Shown: in pieces, positions 23,237 to 33,975 of the stretch
Numbering within the stretch: the first letter of the stretch is position 1
How the letters are laid out: the number at the start of each line of letters is the position of its first letter
Assembly (NCBI RefSeq): GCF_030247195.1
Contig: NC_080672.1
Span: 374,394,166-374,458,165, forward strand
Origin: Topomyia yanbarensis
Lineage: Eukaryota > Arthropoda > Insecta > Diptera > Culicidae
Direction of reading: 5' to 3'
DNA: 64,000 nt
Translations under genes and position numbers: made by a program
Notes under the pieces: generated by a model
Databases searched by the model: none
The model's input: only the letters and a program-made list of their open reading frames with translations
Told to the model about the DNA's origin: nothing

Positions 23237-23696
23237 CAACGCTTTTTTTTGTGAAAAGGGCGATACTTACAAATGTAAACATAGGGCTTTTTCATACATG
23301 TGAATTAGGGCTTTGAAACGCAACAAATTAGCCTAAAAATTTTGATTCTACGATATTGCTTTCTTAAACTACAGCAAAAAATACAACGGGCGAAACTGTA
23401 TTTTTGTTTGTTTATTTAAAGTTTCGCCCGCGATACTGCAATGCTGATAGGTGAGACCGAAAAAGTAAACAATCGCCAAAGAAGCGATACTATCATTTTG
23501 TCAATTTCAAATTTTAATTTAATAATTTCTAATACTTTAAAAAGTTTTGGGTTTCGATCACTGAATCATGCAATCTAGGATGTAAAAAACACAATAGTTA
23601 TTAAATAGGAAATAAAACCAAGTCTGGAAATATTCACTGTTGATTTTCTTTGAATGGTATCACTGCTAGTATCGCCCTTTTCAAGAAAAAGCGTTG
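23237..23696. mobile_element. 460-bp MITE, ends CAACGC..GCGTTG, 4-bp target ATTT
   Basis: The terminal inverted repeat reads CAACGCTTTTT then GAAAAGGGCGATACT on both sides. ATTT flanks both ends (23233-23236 and 23697-23700). The interior contains GTTTCGCCC and GCGATACT phrases. It is the uninterrupted version, in opposite orientation, of the element split at 45308-53662. No coding sequence. Confidence 0.8.
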
Positions 23697-23700
23697 ATTT

Positions 23701-24469
23701 CTTAGTTCTCAGTCGCGTTGGAAATTTGAGTAAAGTATAAACTTCAAATCGATTCAACAAAAAAAAATCGATTTATTTGGCTCAGTACAATATATAACCC
23801 CTTTAGGAAAATTCAGTTTTCCCACCACAATATAGGTATTTTATTAACAGAGCATTAACAATAATTCGTTGGTATGTCTATTTTATGGGCCATTTTTTAG
23901 CTTTCCCATTGATTTGGTTTGAGATTTCTAGCACTGATGTTGTCCTATGCTGATTTGAGCGATTCTCTGAGTCCTGCCACTATCCCATGTAGTATGTGTA
24001 ATCAAAAACATCGCGAAGCATCAAGTTTTAAATGTTCTCAAACGATATAATATCCGAAGAGTGATAAGAGTTATAAGAAATGTCTCATCACACTGTTAGG
24101 TGGATTAAACACGTTTTTAGAAAGAAGACACGTGTTTCATTTGGTTGCCGTCCTACAAAAAAGATTATAATGGCAAAATCGTGATTAAAGCAACAAATAA
24201 AAGTGGAAAAAATAACAGGTAAGTAATTTGGAAAGCTTGAGGCTCCTATTTTATGGACTGTGTTTTGTTTTGGTGAAAACACAGATATTTTCAAGACGCT
24301 CATCACTTTTCTGGGTAATGAGCGCACGGGGCTATTCGGACCCCCTATTACATCAACCATCGTTCAGCGGCTTGTGGGTGCGCACGCGATGGCATACGCC
24401 ACAGCAAAGAGTTTAACCGATGTAGATTTCATAGGTAAACATAATTCCATTGTAAAAAAAAATAAAATA
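23701..24469. other. Spacer with dispersed-repeat fragment
   Basis: Around 24077-24115 the wording AGAAATGTCTCATCACACTG then GTTAGGTGGATTAAAC matches other places in the window (16.5 and 32.3 kb). No gene. Confidence 0.35.
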
Positions 24470-24640
24470 AGGGACCATTCATATATTACATAACGCAAAA
24501 ATTGCCCAAAATTGATTCCCCCTCCCTCCACGTAATTTATGTAATTTAAATTTATTTATACCCCTTCCCCAATTAAGTAACAAATTCTTCAAAAAAAATT
24601 TTTTTTCTTCGGTTAAAACATGTTACGTAACGTTCTAGCT
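24470..24640. repeat. Fragment of a TACGTAAC-ended repeat
   Basis: GGGACCATTCATATATTACA then TAACGCAAAAATTG, a C-rich middle, and ACATGTTACGTAACG form diverged inverted ends. Likely a decayed MITE. Confidence 0.4.
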
Positions 24641-24846
24641 TTTGTTATATTTACAGTAGGATTCCGTTTTTGGCAACAATTTTATTTTTTTCAGTTGCAA
24701 AAACCGGAACCGTGCCAAAAATGGAACCTTATTTTTAAAGTTTGGATTTTCAATTTACTTCAAAAATGTTTCAAGGATTTTAAATCATATGTGAAATGTA
24801 ATGAGATGAAAGAAAAAATAAGCAAATTCAATTTTATTCATCATTT

Positions 24847-25093
24847 GGTCGGTGTTAAGTCAGACCGGACTAAGCGACAATAAATTGATTTCGAGAAAAA
24901 CGAGTTTGAAGTTTGAATCGCAGCATCCTTTACATTATAATTGGAAATTAATTTCTGCCATAATTCTTGTTTATTGTTACATATTTGAAATCTGGCAAAA
25001 GTCGAATGTAGATGAAGAAATTCTCTATCCATTGCTATCATTATCTGATTTTTGATGTTTTGCGACTTAGTCCGGTCTGACTTAACACCGACC
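24847..25093. mobile_element. 247-bp MITE, ends GGTCGGTG..CACCGACC, target ATTT
   Basis: The terminal repeat GGTCGGTGTTAAGTCAGACC, extended by GGACTAAG, is exact at both ends for about 28 bp. ATTT flanks both sides (24843-24846 and 25094-25097). No coding capacity. Confidence 0.82.
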
Positions 25094-25097
25094 ATTT

Positions 25098-26816
25098 TAT
25101 CAAATTCAGACGTCGTACAGTGGGGTAAGGTTTCGACGCTCAAAACCTCTCCTGGAGGATTAGTGTCTTTAGCAAAGTGTCTTAGATGGAAATGATCATT
25201 ATTTTGACAACTTTGGTTTTGATCTAAATAAGTAGAAACTGATCTAGATCAGTTCTATCTTTTGATAGAGGTGTTCTATCAAAAAACTTTCTTTGGCAAA
25301 GTTGTTTGTTTTGATGTTTGTAACACATGTACTAAAGACATTTATACTTTATAACCTATTTTTTATATTGTAACGACATATAATTAGCAAGGGACTGGAA
25401 GGTGAAGTATTTTTCAAATATTAAGAGCCATAGTACTCAAGGGAGAGCAAGGATTTGAAGTAAGAAAGTTTAGAAAAGCGTGGAGTAGGGTCAATGAACA
25501 AGCTTAGAGTTTCCCGGTTACTTAGCTTTTTGTCTTCTGCAGCGCAGGAGTCAGGATCTTTTGGCATTAAATGCGAATCACCTGAGTCTGCGGCATGTCC
25601 GGACAAGCGTAAAGTCAATTTAATGACCTATGCTGTCGGAGCCGACCTATGTAGATGGCGCTACATGACATTTTAAAAAATACTCTAGAAAATGAATTTT
25701 AACATTTGTTTATGAAAAATATATTTATAAATAAATGTTTGATTCCTAAATCTTTGAAAATATACAATAATAAAAATGCTTCAAAGAGTGATAAATGTTA
25801 TCATGACATTTTAAGGTTGTTCTCATCAAAAATATCAAAAAAAAAGTTCCGCAAAATTTGTAATAACCCACGAAGCGGCAGCTGGAATTTTGTTTGTGAC
25901 TAGTAGAAACATTTAACTTTATAACCACGAAGAGAAAAAAGTGGGGCAAGGTGGGCCTTTTGCAAACAAATGAAATGAGGAAAAAAATATAATTCAAGTG
26001 AAATAGTTCCTACTTCGTTAGAGAATTTTTTAGTAAACTAAAATATATGCAAATATTTTCTTGTTTTTGACTTCAAATATAATATTTCGAACTGAGAATA
26101 AATTTATCAAGTAATTTATAAGGTAATCTTATTCAAATGACTGCTGTGTCTAGTCCTTTCTGCAGTTTTCCAAAGTGTAGTTTAATCATAGGGATGTGCT
26201 TATTCTTTGCAAGAAATGTTTATCAGTCTGTTGTCAAAATAATGCTCATTTTCATCCAAGATACTTTTCCGAAGACACAAATCCTTCAGGATACATACCA
26301 AGGGGGCTAGAGGATTTGAGCGTCGAAAGTAGCATTCTGCCCGCTGTGCCGTCCTGTAGAATTCTCACAATCTTCGCGCACTTCTCGAGTGCAATTCCCC
26401 TCATTACGAATAGGTAAAATAGCATTTAATTCGAATCGCTTTTCTTCGGCCCACTGAACGTCAAAACTTGAACAATTCACTGAATGGTAGTGTTGATTTC
26501 GCTCCTGGGGTTGTTATGTCTTCTTTCCGAAAATTATTGAACAATTTTGTTTAAAAACACAGCTCTTTTAAAAAATAAATTTATTGCTTCTCCATAACTA
26601 ACCAATCGTTGATATTTCAAATGGAATTGATAGATTGAAAATCGAACTGCAATGCTTAAAGATATTTGAAGGTTGAAGAAAACCATTTTTGTTGTAAAAA
26701 TCACTTGCAACTTGTCCATATTATACATCAATAATGCACCTCTACACTTATTGTAATGATTAAATATAACACGTATAGTGTAAAATATAGGTAACCCTTA
26801 AATGCATAACACTGTT
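25098..26816. other. No gene recognised
   Basis: AT-rich apart from about 25420-25680, where a minus-strand frame of 65 codons (ends near 25421, contains HAADSGDSHLMPKDPDSC) looks less random than its neighbours. I cannot assign it. Confidence 0.3.
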
Positions 26817-26820
26817 TTAA

Positions 26821-27338
26821 CCCTTTCATGCCCAACTTTTTTCTAGTGCATGTAGGGTTTCAAAACTATTTTCCTTGAAAACGGTGGGGTCAAGAAAGAC
26901 GAAAAGCCAATTTTCATAAAGATAGGTGTTTCCAAGGCAGTGCTAGAAGCTGGTCAATTTTCACCTTCTAATCTTCAATACAATTCTCCTAGAATAATTA
27001 CAATAGTCCAATTACGTGGAAACCGTAGCCAACGATAGTCTAAATTGATAAGTTTTATCAGTTTTCAATAATATTGCACCATAACGAAAATATATGAAAA
27101 AATCATTTTCCGTCGTGAACGTAAACTGTCCCTGGCAGCACTGCTCCATCGGAATCCAATTAGACTAATTGCAATAACTTCAGTTCTAGAGCTGATCCTT
27201 GTAACTGTTAATACTCAAATTAAAGGCAATAATCACATTAATAAGCCTTACTTGTTTTTGTGAGCAAATCTTGCCAGAATCAAAAGTTATAGCTGTTTAA
27301 AAACGTTGTTGTCCAGAAACAACATGGGCATGAATGGG
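26821..27338. mobile_element. 518-bp TTAA-target MITE, copy 1
   Basis: TTAA flanks both ends (26817-26820 and 27339-27342). Ends CCCTTTCATGCCCA and CCCATTCATGCCCA (from the right) are inverted. Internal phrases such as GGCAGCACTGCTCCATCGGA recur in the copy at 62456-62946. An exact TTAA target fits a piggyBac-type origin. No coding sequence. Confidence 0.85.
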
Positions 27339-27342
27339 TTAA

Positions 27343-27573
27343 AACAACATTGCGAAAAACATCTCAAAATTATCACAGTAATGTATTGAAGCTATGAGAC
27401 AATTTTCACAATATTAAAAAAAAGATGGGTGGGTAATGTCTGCGACATAACCGGAGAGATGTAGAATACATAAGGAACACGTTCTTCAAATATGTTGATA
27501 CTCATTGGAATTTTCGGACAAAAGGTGATTTGGGCGAGGAATATTTCAAATTATTCTTTACAAAAATGATGGT
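27343..27573. other. Histone-array 3' flank repeat, copy 1
   Basis: GATGGGTGGGTAATGTCTG then CATAACCGGAG at 27424 recurs at 27921. In both places it lies 115-150 bp downstream, in minus-strand sense, of a histone-type stem-loop. Confidence 0.5.
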
Positions 27574-27589
27574 GGTCCTGAAAAGGACC
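27574..27589 (-). terminator. Histone mRNA 3' stem-loop, perfect pair
   Basis: Minus strand reads GGTCCTTTTCAGGACC, matching the conserved replication-dependent histone 3' end (six-base stem, four-base loop). No coding part is recognised upstream of it. Confidence 0.75.
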
Positions 27590-28055
27590 AGTTTTGTTGG
27601 CGTTGTTGGCCTTGGTGAGGGAGATGGCTAACGATGAAATTAATTGTTAGCATGAGGAAGTCGCGTAGTACTGGCCAATGGAAGAACAGATAATAATTGA
27701 TTCCTGAAAATCAATTTTTCTTTATTCATGTAAATTATACATACTTACAAATCTAACAGAAGATTCCTGATCATATTTCTGAATAATTAGTGCGAACATT
27801 GTGTAATTTGGTTAAGTACAATGAAAGTTACAAACTTTCCAAACTCGACCTTCTGTTCCTTCAGAAATATTGAAATGGGGTGTCTATATTAAACCGTTAG
27901 TCGTGGTCACAATAAAAAAAGATGGGTGGGTAATGTCTGTCACATAACCGGAGCGTCGTGATTTCAATTCGAGACGTTAATTTAAATCTAATAATATTCA
28001 ACAGAATCACGTTTGAATGGGAAATTTTCAAATAATTCTCTATGGTAATAATGGT

Positions 28056-28071
28056 GGTTCTGAAAAGAACC
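28056..28071 (-). terminator. Histone mRNA 3' stem-loop
   Basis: Minus strand reads GGTTCTTTTCAGAACC, a perfect histone-type stem-loop directly downstream of the H3 relic at 28085-28265. Confidence 0.8.
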
Positions 28072-28084
28072 TTTGGTATCGGCG

Positions 28085-28265
28085 TTGGTGTTGATGGTGA
28101 TGCGCTGGATCGTTGGATATTTTTGGTATGATAGTTACGTGCCTGGCGAACTGTTTTGTAGCCTCGAACAAAACGACAAGACTGGCTTCTTCGGGTCCCA
28201 TTACGGCTGAACTTTATAAGCTTAGCTCGACTTTGAAATCTTGCACAATCTCACGAATCAGACAC
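28085..28265 (-). pseudogene. Histone H3 relic 1 (C-terminal part)
   Basis: Minus strand reads LIREIVQDFKVELSL, stop, SSAVMGPEEASLVVLFE, then HVTIIPKISND. This follows the order of the H3 histone fold (RLVREIAQDFKTDLRF, QSSAVMALQEASEAYLV, RVTIMPKDIQLA). It has an in-frame stop, and the N-terminal half is missing. The stem-loop at 28056-28071 sits where the mRNA 3' end should be. Confidence 0.8.
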
Positions 28266-28601
28266 TAGTAGGGCCATTTTGTTTGCTACTAGCACGGAGC
28301 TGCACAAAAAACCATTTAATGCAGTTAGTTCACGGGGGCTGCCAAAAAGCTTGAATATAAGCATGCGACTTCAACGTTTCTCTTAAACACATGCAACAAC
28401 ACATTCGTTTTGGTAATACTGATAATAACAGTAGAAAGGAATGGAAAAGCAGTGCACGAAACGAGCGAGAGCATAATTTAAATTTTTGTTCCGTGTGCAA
28501 GCTACTTCTTTCCACACAACGTATTATGTTGCTTGTTGAAAATTTGCTACACACCTTAAAATGAAAGTTTCAGTTTAACTCTCACTAGAACACAATTGAT
28601 T

Positions 28602-28617
28602 GGTCCTGAAAAGAACC
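28602..28617 (-). terminator. Histone mRNA 3' stem-loop
   Basis: Minus strand reads GGTTCTTTTCAGGACC; the stem tolerates one G-U pair. Start of the first roughly 1-kb repeat unit. Confidence 0.7.
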
Positions 28618-28639
28618 GTTGCTTTTATTGTAATTTACG

Positions 28640-28930
28640 CCCACTCCCACAAACCGACCAAGTAGGCATCACTGGCTTCATTACGGCTGAGTTTTGTAAG
28701 CGTAGCTCGACTTTGAAGTAATACACAACCTTACGAACCAGACGCTGGAATGTTAGCCAGCGGATTAGTTGCTCCGTTGCCCTCTAGTTGGGGCGAAATA
28801 CTAGCACGGCGACAGTTCCTGATCGGTAGTTGGTTGCGATGGGCCACCAGTAGCTGGGGCACTTTTGCGGACCGTCATCATCGCCAACTTCTTTCCTCCG
28901 GTGGACTGGCTGCTTGCTAGTGCTTGAACA
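28640..28930 (-). pseudogene. Histone H3 relic 2
   Basis: Minus strand, across frameshifts: KCPSYWW (from KSAPATGG), YRSGTVAV (from YRPGTVAL), FKVELRLQNSAVM and ASDAYLVGL. The relic runs from about residue 15 to residue 105 of H3, with several frameshifts and loss of the C-terminus before the stem-loop at 28602. Confidence 0.8.
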
Positions 28931-29668
28931 AATACGAATGATGAGAAAAACCGACCGACCAATATTCATATATGAAAACACGAGAAAGCACTACTATCGC
29001 TCTCCCGCTCGTTTTCGTGCCATTCCTGTGCCTTTCCTTTCCGTTCGGCTACCAATACTAGCATAACCAAAACGAATATTCTGTCCTTCCATCGCCTTCA
29101 ATTTAGTGGCCAGTGCTAGCAAACTTGCATGTTCAGTTTTTCAATAACAACATTTTCAATATTTTCAAAGAATGTTGCAGATTTGAAAAGAAGGAAGGAG
29201 AAGATTTTCACAAATTTAAATTCTTTTGTCTTATTTGTTAGCGCTGATAAAGGCTATTTAGTTTGCTACTAGCAAGGAGCTGCACAAACAAATCGATTTA
29301 TGCAGTTAATCAACGGAGGCTGCCAAAAAGTTCGAATAAAAGCATGCGACTAGTGTACTTTGCATATTCTATATTTTATCAATACTAGAGAGGATCAATA
29401 AAATAATTCAAATTGTTATAGCAACATGCAATTGTGGCAACACTGGCCATGAGATGGTGGGAGAACGCGCACATTCGTTTTAGTTATGATTGTAGTAGCA
29501 GCAGAAAGGAATGGAAAAGCAGTGCACAAAAACGAGCGAGAGAGGATAATTTAAATTCTCTTTCTTTCTTTCCACACATCGTATTTCTTATATAGCTTTC
29601 TGAAAATTATTTGTTATACACCATAGAATGTAAATTTCAGTTTAACTCTTATTAGAACACAATTAATT

Positions 29669-29684
29669 GGTCCTGTAAAGAACC
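29669..29684 (-). terminator. Mutated histone 3' stem-loop
   Basis: Minus strand reads GGTTCTTTACAGGACC. One loop base differs from the conserved TTTC, so processing is probably lost. Confidence 0.65.
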
Positions 29685-29689
29685 GTTTA

Positions 29690-29945
29690 TTGTTTTATTG
29701 CGGGAGCATAATTCAGACGCACTCCCCGCGGACACGGTGAGCCCGTTTAACTCTTATTAGAACACAGATTAGTTTCTCTGTTGCCCTTTAGTTGGGGCGA
29801 AATTCTTGCAGGGCGACAGTTCCTGATCGGGTTGCGATGAGTCACCAGTAGCTGGGGCACTTTTTCCGACCGTCGTCATCGCCAACTTCTTTCCTTCGGT
29901 GGACTGGCTGCTTGCTAGTGCTTGAACGAATACGAATGATGAGAA
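29690..29945 (-). pseudogene. Histone H3 relic 3 (N-terminal tail kept)
   Basis: Minus strand reads SQSTEGKKLAMTTVGKSAPATGD, of which KSAPATG is exact H3 tail sequence, then SGTVA-like text in a shifted frame. The histone-fold part is mostly deleted: text near 29745-29770 jumps from the C-terminal remnant to the region after residue 50. Confidence 0.78.
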
Positions 29946-30661
29946 AAACCGACCGACCAATATTCATATATGAACACACGAGAAAGCGCTACTATCGCTC
30001 TCGCTCGTTTTCGTGCCATTCCTGTGCCTTTCCTTTCCGTTCGGCTACCAATACTAGCATAACCAAAACGAATATTCTGTCTTTCCATCGCCTTCAATCT
30101 AGTGGCCAGTGCTAGCAAACTTGCATGTTCAGTTTTTCAATAACAACATTCAAACAATATTTTCAAAGAATGCTGCAGATTTGAAAAGAAGGAAAAGATT
30201 TTCACAAATTTAAATTCTTTCGTGTTATTTGTTAGCGCTGATAAAGGCTATTTAGTTTGCTACTAGCAAGGAGCTGCACAAACAAATCGATTTATGCAGT
30301 TAATCAACGGAGGCTGCCAAAAAGTTCGAATAAAAGCATGCGACTAGTGTACTTTGCACGTTCTATATTTTATCAATACTAGAGAGGATCAATAAAATAA
30401 TTCAAATTGTAATAGCGACATGCAATTGTGGCAACACTGGCCAATTGCTGGCTGGGGGAACACCCACATTCGTTTGTTATGATGGTATTAGCAGCAGAAA
30501 GGAATGGAAATGCAGTGCACGAAAACGAGCGAGAGAGGATAATTTAAATTCTCTTTCTTTCTTTCCACACATCGTATTTCTTATATAGCTTTCTGAAAAT
30601 TATTTGTTATACACCATAAAATGTAAATTTCAGTTTAACTCTTATTACAACACAATTAATT

Positions 30662-30677
30662 GGTCCTGTAAAGAACC
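30662..30677 (-). terminator. Mutated histone 3' stem-loop
   Basis: Same GGTTCTTTACAGGACC form as at 29669; the shared loop mutation links units 2 and 3. Confidence 0.65.
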
Positions 30678-30679
30678 GT

Positions 30680-31050
30680 TTATTGTTTTATTGCGGGAGC
30701 ATAATTCAGACGCACTCCCCGCGGACACGGTGAGCCACAAAGCACTATTTTGCATCCTCGAACAAACCGACCAAGTAGGCATCGTTGGCTTCTCGGGGCA
30801 TCATTACGACTGAGCTTTGTAAGCGTGGCTCGATTTTGCAGTCCTGCACAATCTCACGACCCAGACGCTGGAACGATAGCCTACTCTGTTGCCCTTTAGT
30901 TGGGGCGAAATTCTAGCAGGTCGACAGTTCCTGATCGGGTTGCGATGAGTCACCAGTAGCTGGGGCACTTTTTCCGCCGTCGTCATTGCCAACTGCTTTC
31001 CTTCGGTGGACTGGCTGCTTGCTAGTGCTTGAACGAATACGAATGATGAG
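30680..31050 (-). pseudogene. Histone H3 relic 4 (longest)
   Basis: Minus strand covers SQSTEGKQLAMTTAEK and VPQLLV (tail, shifted), then [40 protein letters not shown] and AK followed by a stop, with RGE-like text after it. It follows H3 from about residue 7 to the C-terminus with a deletion around the CAIHAKRVTIMPKD region, frameshifts and stops. Clearly not functional. Confidence 0.85.
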
Positions 31051-31060
31051 AAAAACCGAC

Positions 31061-31859
31061 CGACAGATATTTATATAATCGCGCTAATATGCACTACTAT
31101 CGCTTCCTCGCTCGTTCTCGTGCCGTGCATGAGCCTTTCCGTTCCGTCCGGCTTCTAATGGCCTAACCAAAGGAATATGCCGTCTTTCCCCCACCAACTG
31201 CTCTCGTCAAGCAACCCAATGCGAATAACCATAGGAACAAACATGTAGTGGACCTATATATAAACTTTTCATTATTTTATTGTTCGGTTGGTCCACCATT
31301 TTGACGGCTCTGTGCGGGATGGGCTGAAAATTTTCACTTTTCCGAGTCGTTTTCGAAAGATTTTTCAAAACACAATTTTTTGTTATTAGTGCATGTTATA
31401 CATACTTCAAATTTTAATACAGCATAGAGGAACATATTTGCAACAAATTGGCCTAAAAATCAAATCATTCTGTTAGGTATGATATAAGTTATTAACGTTC
31501 AAAATCTGACGCGGCGCCGCAGCCGATATTTTGAAACGGGACCCCTATATTGAAAGCTTAAATGTATTCTACATTAAAATTGATTTGGAAATGAAGTCAA
31601 ATGTGATATCAATTCATGCAAAAAAAATATCTATTGCACATTTCTAAAAGACTTATTATGACCAACAAAAATGTTGCCAAAATCGGAGTGTGCCAAAAAA
31701 GGAGCATGCCAAAAATGGAACGTGCCAAAAACGGAATCTTACTGTACTCTGGAATTTTCCAAGTGATTTCAATCATAAACAGGTCTTAAGATGCGGAACG
31801 GGTTTGGAACTCTATATGCGTTAGAAAAAAGTTGGGAATAAAAGAGTTCATTTCATCCT
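31061..31859. other. Spacer with small tandem GTGCCAAAAA-GGA repeat
   Basis: At 31681-31745 the unit GTGCCAAAAA(A/C/T)GGA repeats about four times. At 31527-31560 the text TTGAAACGGGACCCCTATAT recurs in reverse at about 63631-63650. No gene. Confidence 0.45.
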
Positions 31860-32230
31860 TATTAATCATTTTGGTTGTTTTATTAATTTTTTTATGTTAG
31901 TTTTTTAGTTTTATTCCTATTATTCATTTCATCCATTTTATTCGTTTCATTTATTTTATTCTTATCATTTTCAAATTTTTCAGAACCCGAAATTTAATTT
32001 AGTATATTGATTTTATATCTTTTTATTCATTTTATCCAATTTGTTAACTTGATTTTTTTTTAATTTTTTCTATCAATTTTATAACATTTTTTTTAATATT
32101 GTTCAATTTACAATTGAGCTGAGTTAAATCTATTTTATGAATTTGATTTATATTATTCATTATACCTATTTCATGAAACTTTTTGAAAAAAATTAATTTT
32201 GTCTTATTGACTTTCTATAATTTATTCAGG
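31860..32230. repeat. T-rich degenerate simple repeat
   Basis: Variations of TTTTATTCATTT, like 13960-14830. Confidence 0.7.
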
Positions 32231-32924
32231 TTATTCGAGGTTTTATTCGTGCATGACTCACCTCTAATTGGGTGCCAGCTGTGCGTGAGTTCTGCAAAAC
32301 AATGAATGATTCAACAGTGATATGTGTGAGAAATGTCTTATTTGACTGTTAGGAGGATCAAATCGTTTTTTTAGATTTATTGATGTTAATTGAACATCAT
32401 TCTTGACTATTTTCAAATTCACATTGAATTTTATAAATCTGATTCCAAGTATTGTCCTAATTTGAATTCCTTTTACTCGTGACTTTCGGTTATACAGATG
32501 TCAAAACAGGCACGTTTCAAGATGACACAGCCTCCAACTTAAAATTTCGCAAGATTTTTTTTAAATTGCGAGTAACCGATCCACACCGCCGATAGTTACA
32601 AACGGCGTAACGCCGCCAACTCCAGTTAAAATTGACTCGTACGCCGCCGTACATTTTACGATCATTCCTGATTTTTGACGGCATGTTGAACTTCAAAATG
32701 ACGTTAAACATCGACCTTCGTCTCATACTCGTCAAGATCATTCCGAAAATACACATATTGATTGGCTTATAGCAAAATTCGCTAATGAAATGAAACACGA
32801 AAAATACGAAACCAAGCCTCGGTTCTGTTGCGGTTGTGTATTTGGGTTGATGTTTATCGGTTGTGCTAGTGGTGCCAGTATTTTTTTAATAAAAATTTAG
32901 ACAAATCTTAGATTTCAAAAGGGC
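32231..32924. other. No gene recognised
   Basis: Contains another copy of the CAACAGTGATATGTGTGAGA phrase near 32311. A minus-strand frame at 32517-32798 has no domain. Confidence 0.3.
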
Positions 32925-33015
32925 GTTCATCATTAATTTCTGGTGTCTACTGACTATCCCCTTTCAAATGACCCGTAGTGATGGTGATTTGCTATACTTT
33001 CTGGTATCCGGAAAT
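32925..33015 (+). repeat. Outlying unit of the 105-bp repeat
   Basis: TTTCTGGTGTCTACTGAC, CCCTTTCAAATGAC and CGCCATCTTG match the units at 33715-33975. Confidence 0.6.
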
Positions 33016-33714
33016 CGCCATCTTGAATTTCCAAACAGCGCTGAGGGGATCACCAACGTAGAATTAAAAAAAAACGATTTTTATTGACCTGAAACATGCT
33101 TTAGGGTCTTAAAAACTGATATGTCAAGATATGTAAGGCGTCAATAATATATAAATCTCCGAATTTTCGATTCAGTCGCAACGCTCTTATGTATAACTTG
33201 AGAGCACTACCCGTGTTTTTTCTCGAAGCCAATCTTTTTGAGGTGGCCGGAAATGTCGACTTACATGGTTTTTGATCTCTATGAAAATTCGTACATTCCA
33301 GGATTTTATTTTTTCATCGCGCAAATTTTTTTATAAATAATTCAGTCTCCATTTTTAATACTGTTTCAGTGTTTCTTTACTAAAATGCATGCCATGTCGC
33401 GAAAAAGCAAAAGATCCAAAACATCTTACGTACGTCGCTAGCTAGTTCTAAGAAAGTTTTGATTTTTGGGTCTGGGTCAAAAATTACGAGATAGATTTCC
33501 AGGCGTGAACCCCTTCCAAATGAAAACTCACCAGCGGGAAGCTGCTATCTTATGATGGATTTACTAGAAAACATTATTTTTTGGCCATCACAATTAGTGC
33601 AATAAATCCCATTTTAAATTATCTCGATTCATCTTTTCATTGCACCAAGAAAAATCTCCAATATATGCCTATTTTTTGTGCTCTACAGAAGTGTAAGCCT
33701 TTAATTATCAATTC
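33016..33714. other. Spacer between repeat units, nothing recognised
   Basis: No coding or inverted-repeat structure noticed. Confidence 0.3.
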
Positions 33715-33975
33715 CCGATGTCTACTGACAACCCCCTTTCAAATGACACCCATATTGATGATGGTTCTATTTTCTAGTAACCGAAAATTGCCATCTTGGA
33801 TTCCAAAACGTCGATCGTCGATTTCCGATGTCTACTGACCATTCCCTTTCAAATGAGATCCGTATTGGCAAAGGTTTTTCAAAGTTTTGTGGTAACCGAA
33901 AGTTGGATTTCAAAATGGCATTAATCATCAATTTCTGATGTCTACTAACCACCAGCTTTCAAATGACATCCATAT
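33715..33975 (+). repeat. Tandem repeat, about 105-bp unit, 2.5 copies
   Basis: Three unit starts (near 33716, 33824 and 33935) share GATGTCTACT(G/A)AC and CTTTCAAATGA(C/G)ATCC-like text. The first two also share a TTGCCATCTTGGATT or AAGTTGGATTTC block. Spacing is 105-110 bp. Resembles a minisatellite-like mosquito repeat. Confidence 0.65.

Larger units (their letters stand above)
28602..29668 (-). repeat. Histone array unit 1 (about 1.07 kb)
   Basis: From stem-loop to stem-loop: H3 relic, a shared upstream block (CCGACCAATATTCATATATG, CGCTCGTTTTCGTGCCATTC), GCTACTAGCAAGGAGCTGCA, GGAATGGAAAAGCAGTGCAC and TTTCCACACATCGTATT. The same order recurs in unit 2 and partly in unit 3. Confidence 0.75.
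29669..30661 (-). repeat. Histone array unit 2 (about 0.99 kb)
   Basis: Very close to unit 1 in 29880-30600 (same landmarks in the same order, few differences by eye). The units therefore duplicated after the H3 gene had decayed, or were homogenised. Confidence 0.75.
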
